Both the position numbers and the translations under genes were made by a program. Shown here piece after piece: positions 38,421 to 50,759 of a stretch of 64,000 nt of DNA; position 1 is the stretch's first letter; the number at the start of each line of letters is the position of its first letter. The stretch is from Allacma fusca (lineage: Eukaryota; Arthropoda; Collembola; Symphypleona; Sminthuridae). Under the pieces are notes generated by a model. That model saw only the letters and a program-made list of their open reading frames with translations. It made no database searches and was not told the origin of the DNA. Where the stretch lies: positions 61,229,131 through 61,293,130 of the forward strand of contig OX359247.1 in the NCBI GenBank assembly GCA_947179485.1. The letters run 5' to 3'.

Positions 38421-41400
38421 TCCAAATTTTTATCAATTTCATTTATAGCCCAATATTTTGTTGATGATTTTCTTCAGAATAATTGGTAAGTTTTAGGGAA
38501 AATCATTCTAAATTTCAAATGGATAAAATCCCCCAAATTTTACAGTTTAACGGTCGATGTATAAATATTTCCTTTGGGATTTAATTCCGGGTCTTGGAAT
38601 TTCTCCACCCTGAACATTGCACTGATGGAAAAAGGGGAATGAAAAAAACTGTGGTTAGTTTCCGAAGCGGAAGAGGATCCTGTACTGTAAAAGTTTTGGA
38701 AGAGTAAAGAAGTTTTAGTAATAATTAATATTCATCCCGTTAATTCAGTTTAGAACCCAATGAACACGAGCTACATTAATTTTGTGCCTTAGCCCAACAA
38801 ATCAGGCTTCGGACGGAAGAGGAAAAGGAAGCGAGACGTCACGCGGGTAAAACATTTTCATTCGAGCGGACTCCTCACCATAATCAAATTATTAATGTCT
38901 TCTTCCTCCCTTTTTCACTCCCCGCAACCTCCTTACACACAAAACGAGCTGTAATGGAAAATCCTTTTATGCATAACAAGGTCATTTTTCTAACTTCCAT
39001 ACCACACGGAAAACAATGAGCATCGTTTCCAAATGTGCTGTATTTCTTCCCATGCATAATCGTTTTGAATGAGACTCCGTTATATCCACAATGTTCAGCG
39101 AACCTTACGACACCCATAAAAATGTATCTATATTGAGGTAAAGGTGAAATTGTTCAAATGTATGTGTCTATTTGCTAACGATGCTTTCATAAGGCATCCC
39201 GTTATATCGAGAATTTCCTGTAAATAAATTTTTCTACAGCATTGGGACATGACCAAAGTCAGTGGTAAAATATAAACTTGTGTCTTATGGGAGTACCTTA
39301 ATATTTTTCTCCCCCGCTAACCCGAATTATATATTCGATTCAAAATATTTTTGACTCCCAAATTTTCAAGCAAATTCTTCCCCAGATTTGCTAAAATTTT
39401 CATTCAAAAATTCGAGAAAAAAAAATTACGTCAAGAATTCCGGTCACAATCGCCAAAAACGTTAAAGCAAAGTCAGAATTTTTTGAGAGATTTAGACACT
39501 ACTAACGCTAGGAGAGAGAAATGATTTGAAACGCCCTAAGCATTGAGATAATATTTTTCTAAGGAGGTCCGTTATAACGAGAATTGACTGTATGGAAGCA
39601 CTCTGTTGGTTTTTTTAAAAAAAAGAATGAAATTAAGTGGAAAGCCCTTTGATATGGAACTCGCTGAATTGAGATGTTGTGAGAGGGAATGAGGCGTGGA
39701 AAATGACTCCCCCTTGTACATTGTATAGCTCATCCTCACGTTCCCCCAGAAATAGCCTCACTCATTGTCAGCCAGAGTCCAGTAAATCATGTGGTTGCGG
39801 GAGGAGACGGGAGGAGGAGGGGAAATCTTTCCTCAGGGACAACACACCGCCACGTAATTAGTACACTTCCATAGGCTCTAGGATTTTATGGAGGCAGAGC
39901 ATGTGGTAATAAATGTCCCAAAAGTGCGTTATAATGTACGTCCGATTAGCGTATTATTATTCTGAGATTTTGACAATCAGTATTCTAATTCCAAGTGACA
40001 ACGTCCATTCACAACGCACTTACTAAAAGGTTTTCGTTGTTTCAGGCCTCGTTAATTTCCTCCAGGGTCCAATCCCTGTACCGTGAAATTTCCCTAAGAA
40101 CGGACATCCTTCCGAGATTAATATTTATACATATTTGTTTGAGAACAAATACACAATTTTATACTTTGCCCAATATTTATTTTTGGAATTGTAATGAAAT
40201 TTTTAAGTTTAAACTTCAACTTTTTATGTCGTGCTATCTAAAATTTGAATTTTCAAGTTCAAACTCCAACTTTTCAAGTTCTATCTAAAACTTGAAAATT
40301 CAAGTTTAAAATTGAAGCCTGAGTTTAACGTTATATTAGAATTAAAATTAAAATTTTGAAATGCAAACTTTAACTTGAAGATTTCCCGAAGCGCACTCAA
40401 ACTCGAACCTGAAACTGTTCCGGTTCAAATGGAATTTGAAATCTCTAAAATACCGTCCAACCCAAATAGAAGTAAACTGTAGTTGAAGGTAGTATTTTAA
40501 AGGACCTGGAAAATAATTTCCATGCAAAGTTGATGGCGGGAAAATTCGAAACCGCCCAATGGTACCGCTGGAATATTAGACTCCATAGAGTTTGAGTAAT
40601 GAAATAAATCCAGTTTGTGGTTTTAAGGACTGGAGCGTGAAAATATATTTTTGTTTATTAAAAATTTAAAGTTATAATCCTCGGAGGTTTTGATAAACTG
40701 CTGGAAGCCATTATAACGCGGATTAAGAGTCCTCCACTCCGTCCATTCACATCCCCTTTATTTTTCATTAAGTCACTGTCTTCTTTTAATCCTCCATTCA
40801 CAACTTTCCCTTCCATTGAAATCGTCCCGAGGAAAACCCAAAGGATCAGCCTTTCATGTGAGATTTTAATTCAACTTATGTCAAGACTCAAGCTGGACTT
40901 TTAGAGAAAAAGACGAAAATCTCCGGTGAAACTTTCACCAAGGATTATCAAAAAGACAGGGAAATTAAAAACTTTCAGGGATTCATTACTTTAGGTCGAA
41001 AATGACAGGGAAATCCCAGCTCGACTCAAACACATTACTCTTTAGAAATTAAGACATACATCATTGTCCACCAACTTTCTGTCTCAAGGTTAAGCTACAT
41101 ACATACATACATAATTATGTACATATCAAGCATTATCTAACAACCTCACCTCCCATCTTTATTCCATCCAGCTATTCTTCCCCACCACAAAAAACTAACC
41201 TTTGTCATTTACACACATCCTGGCATCTTATCATATTTTCCTTTTCAGCCCAATTTCAAAATTACTCATAAATCTGACCTGCAGTTGAGTAATTAGATAC
41301 TATTAGATACAGCTAAAAAAAATTATCTTTCCCACATTTTGTTTCAATAAAATTAAGGACAATTTTTTAACAATGTTAAAGGAACGTTATAATGAGGTTC

Positions 41401-43189
41401 ATGTTCGTAAATATACTAAATATGAATAATTACTGACCTGCTTCAAATGAAATATTCCCGTGAAAAATATCTTATCATTAAGGGAGAATTCATTTACATA
41501 TTTTTGCTGTTGTCCCTTAAAAAGACCAGGGGCAGGTCGGGAGAATTCTCTTTACGGGATTAATTACAGATAAAATGGTAAGAAAATTTGAGGGATTCCT
41601 GAGAAAAAAAAAAGAGTAGACTGTATAGATATGAAGCATGTAGTAACTTTGGCAGTTCAAATTGCTTGAAGTTTTCCCTCATTAGGGTTATGATTGATGA
41701 TTGTTAAGCATATACTGGTATGAAGGATGGTGTGAGAGTTTGTTTGGAGTAAATATCTAGCATGTATGTACACATGTAATATGGGGAAAAGATGGGGAAT
41801 CTCCAGAGAGGGGGAATTTCAGGAAGAAAATGGTGTCGTAAGGAAAAAGGGTGACGACAGGGAGTTCATTAATGTAAAGTTATGTCTGTGGCTTTCAATA
41901 TCTGCCGAATATCTTTCAATTAACTTTCTTATCACATTTTCCTAATGACTGGGAAGGAGCAGGAGGGACGGATCTCTCAACATCCTGTGTCTCATTAAAT
42001 TCCCATATGCACCACAGTCTGGCTCCTAACAGGGCCGTTCGGATCTGTTACAAGTAATTATTATCCCATCGTTCCTTCGGTTGGCTCGTATTTCATTCTC
42101 CTGTCCACAATTTTCCAGCATCCCTGGATGGAATTTCCCCGAACAAATTCTGTCTCTCCCAACAACACCTGGACCTTGAAGGAATTCACATTACTAGAAC
42201 AACGAATCTTAAATGTAGGAACCATTTTCTGTGTACCAAAATCAAAATGAGGGGTTAACTTATTGAAACTATGTATGTACATGCACTTGAACCTGAAGTA
42301 GAAATTTCAGCATCGTTTTACTAAACCTGAAGTTTGAACTTCGGATTTCAAGTTAGAATAAATTACTAAACATGACCAGGAATTTTGTTGAGCTGAAACC
42401 TGCTATGAACATAAGTTGGTGTTAAAAATGTTCGGGATATTTGTAGAGAGTTGAAATGAATCCCGTGACCTTTTGAAATATCTAAACTTGAAAATAAAAT
42501 TGAATTTGGACCGCAACCATGTCGTAAACTTGCTATTGATAATTAATTGTTTGCATAAAATATGAAGGTGTATAGGTAGATATACATAAATACAGATGTG
42601 GTTGAAGAGGGAGATGTTTTGAGGTGGAAAGGACGCACGTGTTCGGTTCGGTGGATGGAATTACAGTGACTTCTAGTTCTCACGGTAGGCTTTGGGATGG
42701 TTCTTCCATTTCAACGGTGGTATTTTTCGAAGAGCATATATTATGTACATGTACCTTACAATATGTGTAACAGAGATACTCTCGTGGGAGAATGTGAGGG
42801 AGTTTTGCTAGGGTTGAGAGAGATGAGAGAGAGATTGGAAATAGAGAGAGTCCACTGTAACGAAGGCGATGGTGGTTGTGCGTGAAAAGCGTGAGGAAGG
42901 AATTGATAGAGTAAAGGAAGAGAGATGACAGTTGGAGTTGAAATTCGGGTAGAATTGAAAGAGATAGGAGAGTTGGAGGAGATAAATCCACTCAAGTCCC
43001 ATCATCTCAAGTGGGCCATTGTAAGTGAACCATCACGCAAGGGGCTGAGTTAGCATTTATCAGCATTCAACTTCCACCACTCCGTAGCCACTACCATTAA
43101 CAGCCATGTCAACGCTTATGCACGTATTCTCAACAACTACGGCATGCAGTGTTGTCTACTTCTTGTAGACTCCCAAATTTAGGGGTCAC
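38421..43189. other. Gene-free stretch
   Basis: No gene recognised. Two direct copies of a CCGTTATAACGAGAATT-like sequence are at 39199-39222 and 39569-39592. Around 40190-40450 and 42285-42420 there are many short TTCAAGTT/AACTTGAA words resembling the interior of the MITEs at the right of the window, but no terminal repeats were found. Overlapping frames at 42680-43005 lie in low-complexity sequence. Confidence 0.5.
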
Positions 43190-43780
43190 CAGGTTCAGGT
43201 CAATTTTAAATCAATTTCTGAACTGTAGTTAAGTGAGGTTTAGGTTGGGTGCAGTGTTGTGTATAGGTGGAGTTCAATTACAGGTCAATTTCTATATCTG
43301 GTCAAGCGAAGTTCAATTCCAAGTCAATTTCTGTATCTGGTCAGGTGAAGTTCGTGTAAGGTCAAGTCTGGTAAAGTTCATGATAGATCAAATCTATTAA
43401 AGTTCATATTGGGTCAAGTTCATGTTAGGTTATGTTGATGTTGGGTTATGTTGATGTTGAGTCAAGTTTATGTTGGGTCAAGTTCATGTTGAGTCAAGTT
43501 TATGTTGGGTCAAGTTCATGTTGAGTCAAGTTTATGTTGGGTCAAGTTCATGTTGAGTCAAGTTTATGTTGGGTCAAGTTCATGTTGAGTCAAGTTTATG
43601 TTGAGTCAAGTTCATGTTGAGTCAAGTTTATGTTGTGTCAAGTTTATGTTGTGTCAAGTTCATGTTGAGTCAAGTTTATGTTGGGTCAAGTTCATGTTGA
43701 GTCAAGTTTATGTTGGGTCATGTGCATGTTAGACCATGTTCATGTTGGGCCAAGTTCATGTTGGGGCGAGTCAGGTTCAA
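43190..43780. repeat. GGTCAAGTTCATGTT tandem array G, 16/32-bp unit
   Basis: A 16-bp monomer (GTCAAGTTTATGTTGG) alternates with a variant (GTCAAGTTCATGTTGA), forming a 32-bp dimer repeated about nine times between 43440 and 43720. Left of this the words are spaced irregularly (AGGTCAATTT, GTCAAGTCTGG). Confidence 0.9.
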
Positions 43781-44673
43781 GATTTTTTTCTAATAAGTTT
43801 CACTTCACGTCATGCAAGATTTGAATCATTTTAAGGTCAAACTCTACGTTAGGTCGGGCCAGGTTCAACCAAATGGTACTTCTCAGAATTGTAGTTTCTG
43901 CACTGACAGTAGAACTATAGTTATTTCGAAGTTGATGTCAGGGTTTAACTTCAATAATTTCAAATTCAGGTCAGGTATTCCTCAATTGCTTTTCACAACT
44001 GGATCAAGGTTACTTTCAAGTGCAGGTCAAATTTTGACAAAGTATATGGTTGTATAATAACTTCAGGGTGAGGTTATTTCCTTAGGTTACGATTGACGCA
44101 AAATAAAAATACATTCTCGGCATAAGTACGCTTTTAGATGCTAGTCCGGATTGGGGACTTTTGAGGGTGTCCGTTATAACAATAGCTTACTTTATTAAGG
44201 ACAAAAAATGAGTTGATAGCAAACGGGGATGTTCCAAAATATTTGGATTTTTGGAGAAAATGTTCTTCCAAGAGACTCTCTTACAAAGTGAGTGTACTGT
44301 AGAAGTAATTAACTTAACATATGTAAATATTGCAGACTACGTTTCCTGTCCTTTCCCAAGCACCCTCTCTTCTGAGGTTTTCAACTGGAAGTGGGTGTGG
44401 ACTGCTGACGAAGATGTTTTCCAACATCAACTGTTTTCCGCTTGAATATCTTCCACTCCTCGGCTCTTGAGTCCAGCCACAACCAAGTACTCTCGCTCTC
44501 TATAACAGACCCCTTTACAACAGCTTTTTCTCCAATGGGGCAAAAGTACTTGGAATTCCTCTGTCAACACAATATTCACTTCTCTCCAGAGCACTTATTC
44601 TTTCCAACGATCAAATTTTGCTGGTGGCGAGTGAGGGTTTTCCAAAAAAAAATATTCTTTCAGAAGTAACATT

Positions 44674-45176
44674 TGTCTTTGTTTTTTGAGGAGATGGGGA
44701 CACGGGGTGCGGGTACATGGAGAGTAAACTGTACTTGGAAAGGCCGTGGTTAGAATTGGTAATGTTGATTTGTTTGAAGACTCGGTCTTGGAAGGTAATA
44801 ACGGGAAGTGGCAGGGAATAATTCGGAGATGATTGTCATTCCAGTCCTTGCTCCAGTGATTTGTCGCCATGGAAACGGACGTCACTCTTTTCACTCTCTC
44901 TCGACTCTTCCCTGGAATTGACTCATTATTGAGCCTGACGACAGCCAGACAAATGTTCGTGACCGCCCTTCCCAATTCACAATTATTCAGACGGAGGATT
45001 CCGAGGAAATCTCTGAGAAAGGGAATGTCAACCACGTAATCATAATTATTATTGTAAGCCATCACGGACCCAATAGGGAGACTCTCAAGGCTCCAATTAG
45101 CATCAACATATGTCAGTCCAGTGATATGCAAGGCTCTCATCTTATTCCCGCGTGGTCCCGAATTCGAAATTGACAT
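44674..45176 (-). CDS. Unassigned minus-strand open frame, possible exon
   Basis: A frame of over 165 codons runs from an acceptor-like AGCTCAG near 45188 down to about 44674. It is long for this AT-rich DNA and its translation is not low-complexity: it includes LTYVDANWSLESLPIG, YVVDIPFLRDFLGILRLNN and ELGRAVTNICLAVVRLNN. The C-terminal third becomes Ser/Thr/Pro-rich. No family is recognised, no donor or adjoining exon could be chosen with confidence, and upstream frames near 45750-45880 and 46040-46316 could not be linked. It may be an exon of an unrecognised gene or a chance frame. Confidence 0.25.
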
Positions 45177-45539
45177 TGAATGACCTGAGCTCCCTTAAAT
45201 GGGGGCCAAACTTTCTCCATAACTAATTTTAAAGCACAATTTCTCACCCAAATTTTACCCCTCAAATTTGACTACTCTCTCTCATAAAATTAACTCAAAA
45301 TTGTGTTTAACACAGCTGGTCGAAACTTGACGGAACCACGACCAAATTTTCGACAAAATTGTATGTTGAATGAAAGTCATAGTCGGCCATAGAATTGTCG
45401 TTAATAGAACGAAACTACTTGGTCCAAATCTGACCAACAATATTCCCAACATTGAATCATGGGTTTAGAAATTGACTGGAAATACGACCCAATTTTGACC
45501 GAAATTTATCCAAGAGTGAACTTTTCAAAACATTGGCTC

Positions 45540-45735
45540 CATTTTGACCTGAACTAAACAAAATATCCGATATTGACTGGAAATTTCACAGGTCAATCCA
45601 AAATTGTGACTCAAAATTGACCACTCCCTTGCATAACCTACTCAAACAAAATATTAATTTGACCGAATGTTGACCCAATTTGACCGAGAGTTGACCCAAT
45701 TTGACCAAGAGTTGACCCAATTTGACCGGCTTTTT
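45540..45735. repeat. TTGACC tandem array H, 21-bp unit
   Basis: Three 21-bp copies of TTGACCCAATTTGACCGAGA are visible at about 45668-45730, preceded by diverged TTTTGACC words back to about 45350. Orientation is opposite to arrays C to G and the same as array A. Confidence 0.8.
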
Positions 45736-47958
45736 TAAAAACAAATTCAAAGTTAGCGTAATTATTTGAAGCCGGTGGTCACTAGTTTGGACTGGGACGA
45801 AGCTGTGGAGTCGGGTGAAGGGACTTGAGGATTTTTGGGATGCAGAATATGACTGGGAAAGGACGGAACTAATTTCCACATCGAAATTTGTCTCACTGTG
45901 TTTGTGGATCCGGGGAGTCCAGATAAATTCAGACTTATTGAGTCACGTTCCCGCCTTATGCTCCTTTGGTAATAATTAAAGTAATGGCTTCCATTGAGCT
46001 CAATCCCTAGAATTCTCTATTCCAGAGCTCCATGTATTGTCATTGGAGCTCAATTCCCCTTCCTCTCACCCAAGTCCATTCTCCCGTCCCTAAATTCCTG
46101 TGAACCATGTCCATGCCAGTAATGATAACGACGTTACTCCTTTTCCTCACTCCATCCTCCATAATAATAATAATAATAATTACCCCCAGCAAAAGTAAAC
46201 ACATCCAAATAATCGTCCCACAACCACCAACCAAACTCCTCTCCAAATAGTTTCCATTCATATATGTCAACCACAATATATTTACATATACGACTTAACC
46301 CTGGAAATATGGCCAAGAAAAACCATATAAATTTTTTTTCAAATACCCCATTAACTGAAGCAAATTTTCTTTAAAATTTTATAACAAAATTAGTAACTTG
46401 TAGGTCATTAGGTCTGATCTCAGACAAGGAACAATACGTGCAGAGGCAAGGAGGAATTTTTAAGAACCGATAAAGTGTTTTTTGTTACTGCATTAGTTTT
46501 TTGCCAAAACGCACCCAAAGTTCAGTGTATTTTCCAGGAAATTTTTCAGGAAGCATTAAGAAAGGTATTTGGGAAAATGATCCAACTAAAATTGTCAATT
46601 TGTCGAGAAAATATTATTTTCAAGGTAACTGTTTTAAGGATGAAGATTCTAGGTGCCTAAATTTAAATAACACATTTTTTGCGGGCCTCATTTTGAAGAA
46701 AATTAATATTTGAAGGGTAAAAATTGTTAAGGACCCTAAAAACTTTCCTCTCATATATGGTAGACAATATGTCATTTTCAGTAATAAATATTATAAAGCA
46801 ATTTTGAAGACGCAAGCCCAAGGATAATCTAGAAATGGGCCTGGTTACTGGAGGAACAAAATTATTTGTCAATTTAGAATTGCACAAAGACTGGAACAAC
46901 TTCATGCGATTCCTGTTGGCAAACAAAGTTTAACGAGGTCTATATACGGGCAATAGCTCGAAGGGGTTCCACTTGTCAAGTCTAACTTGCTCCAATGAAT
47001 TTTAAGTATGCATACGTACAGTGTCCTGTATGTGTGTGCTCTTGTCAAGTCATGTCAATCATGTCTTTGTCAAAGTTTCTTACAACCCCTTTCCCAGCAT
47101 TTCCCAGCACACAGAACGCAGAGGTACTAGAGAGCACATCTCTTACACGTCAATTACAATCATGTCAAAACTTCCTTTTTTTCTCCTAAATTTCAAATAA
47201 AAAAGTTTAGAGGGCTTTTACACTTTCGTGCTTTATACTCCTGACATGACTCCCAAAAATATGGTGAATTCTGGCTATAAGAGATTCCCTTAAATAAGAC
47301 CCTTGTCCCGTGATAGGGAAACTCCCCAGTTTTTGATGGAACATTCATATCCTTCCTTATAAACTACCATACCTTTTATAACAGCCAAATTTCACTCTAT
47401 TTAAGACTATACCCTTGCAAGTAGAGTTCTCTGTACAAAGTCAAAACTCCGTTTATGCTGTACTTTACGTTTTTACTAGTTTCCCATTTTATTGTCAGAT
47501 CCTCGGATTTTCTGGATTTCCCTTTTGTTTCAGACTAACGTATGTATACATCCCGTTGTTGGATGATGTCTTTGGGATTCCAGCTCTAGACTTATTTGTA
47601 ACCGGAAGGGAATTCTTTGGAAGCATGAGGAATAACAAAATTTGAAGATATTTTCAATCAAGGGTTTTTCTTAGGAACTTATTACCCTATGTTTTGCATT
47701 CCTGGGGCCTGGGACAAAATTCATATTGGAAGTTATTTCCTCAAAATTGAACAGGACGTGATAACATCCTTGTGTTATGAAACCCGTGGGACAAAGTGCA
47801 TGAAAATTTATACTGTACAAACCACGCCATCTATTGCCACAAATTTTTACTTTACAAGCCGAAAAGGAGATTTCACATCCTAGGAATACACTTCTTGGGT
47901 ATATTGTTCTTTTATTTTCTACGAAAATTTTTGACTGGAACATTAAAAAAGATTCATT
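45736..47958. other. Gene-free stretch
   Basis: No gene recognised. An ATA trinucleotide run lies at about 46151-46172. Minus-strand frames at 46040-46316 read through it, giving poly-Ile or poly-Tyr stretches, and are not credible as a conserved protein. Plus-strand frames at 46475-46713 and 47415-47645 have no recognisable features. Confidence 0.5.
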
Positions 47959-49260
47959 CAGAGATGACTAGTGATTGGACTAGTTCAGTTTGGTTCGTAA
48001 AATTCAGTTTAGTTCGGTTCACAAAGTGAACTGAATCAAAAATCAAAATTTCAGTTCAGTTAGCTATTCTTCGGTTCAGTTCAGTTCAGTTCTCTCAATG
48101 AACTGAAACGGAACTGAACTGAACTGAATGTGTATATATATAGAGATTTTTTAAATAAGGGGTATACAGTTCTTTGTATCCCACTTTAATCTGATTTTAA
48201 TATGTTCAATCTAGTACTGTTCTTGCACTGCAAACCAAAGATGCTAGCCTATCCTACATGTAGGCCTAATTGTAGGCCTATTTATAGGGGGCGAGCTATT
48301 TTCAGACAAAATTGTAGGCAAAATAGGGTGCACTGGTTTTTGCACAAAAATTCCTATAAATAGGAAATAGGAACGCCTGCATACACACACTGTCATACAG
48401 GCAAATATGTAGGCAGAATGAGAACACGCTTGTATGAAGGTAAATATATAGGATGTATATATACATCTCTCAATGCAAATCATAACGATTTTTAAACGTT
48501 GTTGAAATATCACTCTACTGCAGGGACATGTCCTGCATGACATGTATGTGAGATTTCCCATTCAAAATAGTATCCATATATAGCTAAGTACTTGTACATA
48601 TATATTTTATGAGATTGCTCGATGGCTTATACTTACTGTAACGTGCAATAGGCCCGATCAATGCGAGGTTTAACATAATGCAGGAGTAACATTAATTTTG
48701 AAGAAGTAGTCAAAATCAGTTTGTTGAAATATACGATACATAGTAACAAACAATTGCGAGTGTTTGCTGAATAGCTGTTGCATATAGGGATGGCCTAAAT
48801 TTTTTCTAAACTAATGTTATACGTCCAAAATAAATTTGCTAAAATAAAACAGCAAAATATAATTTGTGAATTTCAATAAAAATATTATTTAATTCTGCAG
48901 TATAGGGTCCCATGTAGGAAGGGGATAACACTTTCCGTATCCCTATATAGGCAGAAATGTAGGCAGCCGCAAATGCCTACTTGTAGGGAAGGATATAGGC
49001 CCAGCAATTGCACAAATAGGCCAGAAGGAAGGCCCCTCCTAAACTAATTGTAAATGTATAGGTAGGGTGTAGGATAGGCAAAATCAGTTTAGCACCTTTG
49101 CTGCAAACGCAATCGCATTTTACGTAGATATTCCTTCAAAAGTAACAGTCAGAGATGAGAAGAGCGTCATACAGAACGACAGAAACAGGCTTTATTGTGC
49201 ATGCGTAACAATCAGTTCAAACGATTCAGTTCAGTTCAGTTTTGCAAACAGCAGTTTTTC
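47959..49260. mobile_element. Degraded CAGTTCAG-rich element, interrupted by a younger hAT MITE
   Basis: The left end CAGAGATGACTAGTG fits the hAT terminal rule (A at position 2, G at position 5). The interior is packed with AGTTCAGTTC and its complement, including a long hairpin with arms at 48070-48092 and 48100-48128. After the MITE at 48236-49100 the same word returns at 49215-49240. A matching right terminal repeat (CATCTCTG) and a target duplication were not found, so the right end is probably lost and the stated end is approximate. Confidence 0.5.
48236..49100. mobile_element. Non-autonomous hAT-type MITE 1
   Basis: An 865-bp element is flanked by the perfect 8-bp duplication CTGCAAAC (48228-48235 and 49101-49108). 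Left terminus CAAAGATGCTAG matches the reverse complement of the right terminus, CAAAGGTGCTAA. A further shared block CCTATCCTACA lies inside each end, after an indel. Subterminal DNA is rich in TAGGC/GCCTA words. The 8-bp duplication and A2/G5 terminal pattern are diagnostic of the hAT superfamily. No transposase frame is present, so movement would depend on an enzyme supplied elsewhere. Confidence 0.9.
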
Positions 49261-50759
49261 AGCAAATGCCCGATTTAATTATTCCTAGTAAGAGAACAAA
49301 ATTCTAACTGCAATTATTTATAGCCATGGCGAGATTATGTTACTACGTAACTAATTGTATGCATATTCGGATATCTTCCTCTTGACAGCCAACTTTCGGG
49401 TTTTTCTCATATAATTTTCAAAAATACAAGTCTTCTAAAACTGGTTTCACGGAGCTCACTTTGGTTCTCACGATCCATCCACATAAAGTCGTCAATTATG
49501 GAAGAGATTTTTGCTGTTGCAAAATTGTGAATTTATAACAGTTACTGGAAATTAATGGTTGCAAGGATTTGATTCAGTAGCAATTTTTTTGTGCTAAATC
49601 CTGACTTTAGAGATGATTTAGAGACAGAGTGCACTAAATGTAGAACTAGTAGTTGTACGTAGGATTTCAAGGAATGCAGTACTAGTTTGTATTAAATATT
49701 AGAAGTGCGTAGAAGTACTAGAAATGCATACGTGGCTCATATCAACTTTCAATCAATTCAATAATTAAATTCAAATTATCAGGTCTCGCCCATAACATGC
49801 TAATTAATATTACAATATAGTATTTTGCATTAATGCATATTCTTGTACAAAGTTCATCCCGCTGTACAGGTTTTCTGAATCCTGAGAAGAGATTACAAAT
49901 AGCTGGAGTATACTCTGCAAGCTTCCTGCATTACTAATATTCAGACAGAGTGCTTGTAAACAATAGACTCACTTTATGCACGATTTGGAAGCAGCCTTGT
50001 AATTATTTCTCGTCGAAAAACTACATCCATCATAAGGCGTTCCTTAAGGACTTTGTGCAATTAAGGATGACGTCCCTTTAAAACGATCCTTCATCAAAAA
50101 GTGCTACTCAATTATTTAGTATACACGATCACTCAATATATTATTTGCTATTGCACTCGAATTCCCCATTGCCATGGAAACCAGTCCCCTCAACAACATA
50201 GGAAATAAATAATACTTGGTTCAACAACAATAAATTGTCAGTTCACACAATGAGTAATGAGTAAATAAGAAAACAATGCTGAGCCCAGGCAACAATTTCT
50301 TATACGCTGCCAAAGTAAAACCAGGGGCTAAAGAGCTACACAAAAGAAATCCCTGAAAATCTGTCCATTGATTATTATCATTTGCGTTAGTACTAGAGTG
50401 AGCTCTGCTTCGAACACATCTCGTAAGTCCAACTTCCCTAAATCAGCGAGAATATTTTCCTTCTTTTCCATTTTCCACTGCGTTAGTTCGACTCCTAATT
50501 AGACCGTGTCATTTCATTTGCGAAATGTCTCTCCTTTCAGGGTTCCTCTAATAGTGGGAGCGTATTATTATTAATACAAGACAAATTGTAAAATCGGGTT
50601 CTCAGAAGGTATAGAGTATTTTCCCGTTGTCTAAAAGTATCCCATGTCACATGTCGAATAGATTCAGAGTAAAACGAGGTTTAACTGTACTTTGAAATTT
50701 TTACAGGGAGACTGATCTGTGACCTCACAATCAGTGGACACATAATTTCCCTCACGAAA
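49261..50759. other. Gene-free stretch upstream of the b561 gene
   Basis: No gene recognised. An acceptor-like TTTTTACAG ends at 50706, shortly before the ATG at 50760, so the b561 gene may have an untranslated first exon and an intron here. No clear TATA box was assigned. Confidence 0.45.

Noticed and set aside
38884..39117. 77-codon minus frame with several cysteines
   Set aside because: No recognisable domain, and the adjacent DNA carries dispersed repeat motifs, suggesting repeat-derived sequence.
46040..46316. Minus frames with a hydrophobic run, possible membrane protein
   Set aside because: The hydrophobic or Tyr-rich stretch comes from an ATA trinucleotide repeat and no linked exon was found.
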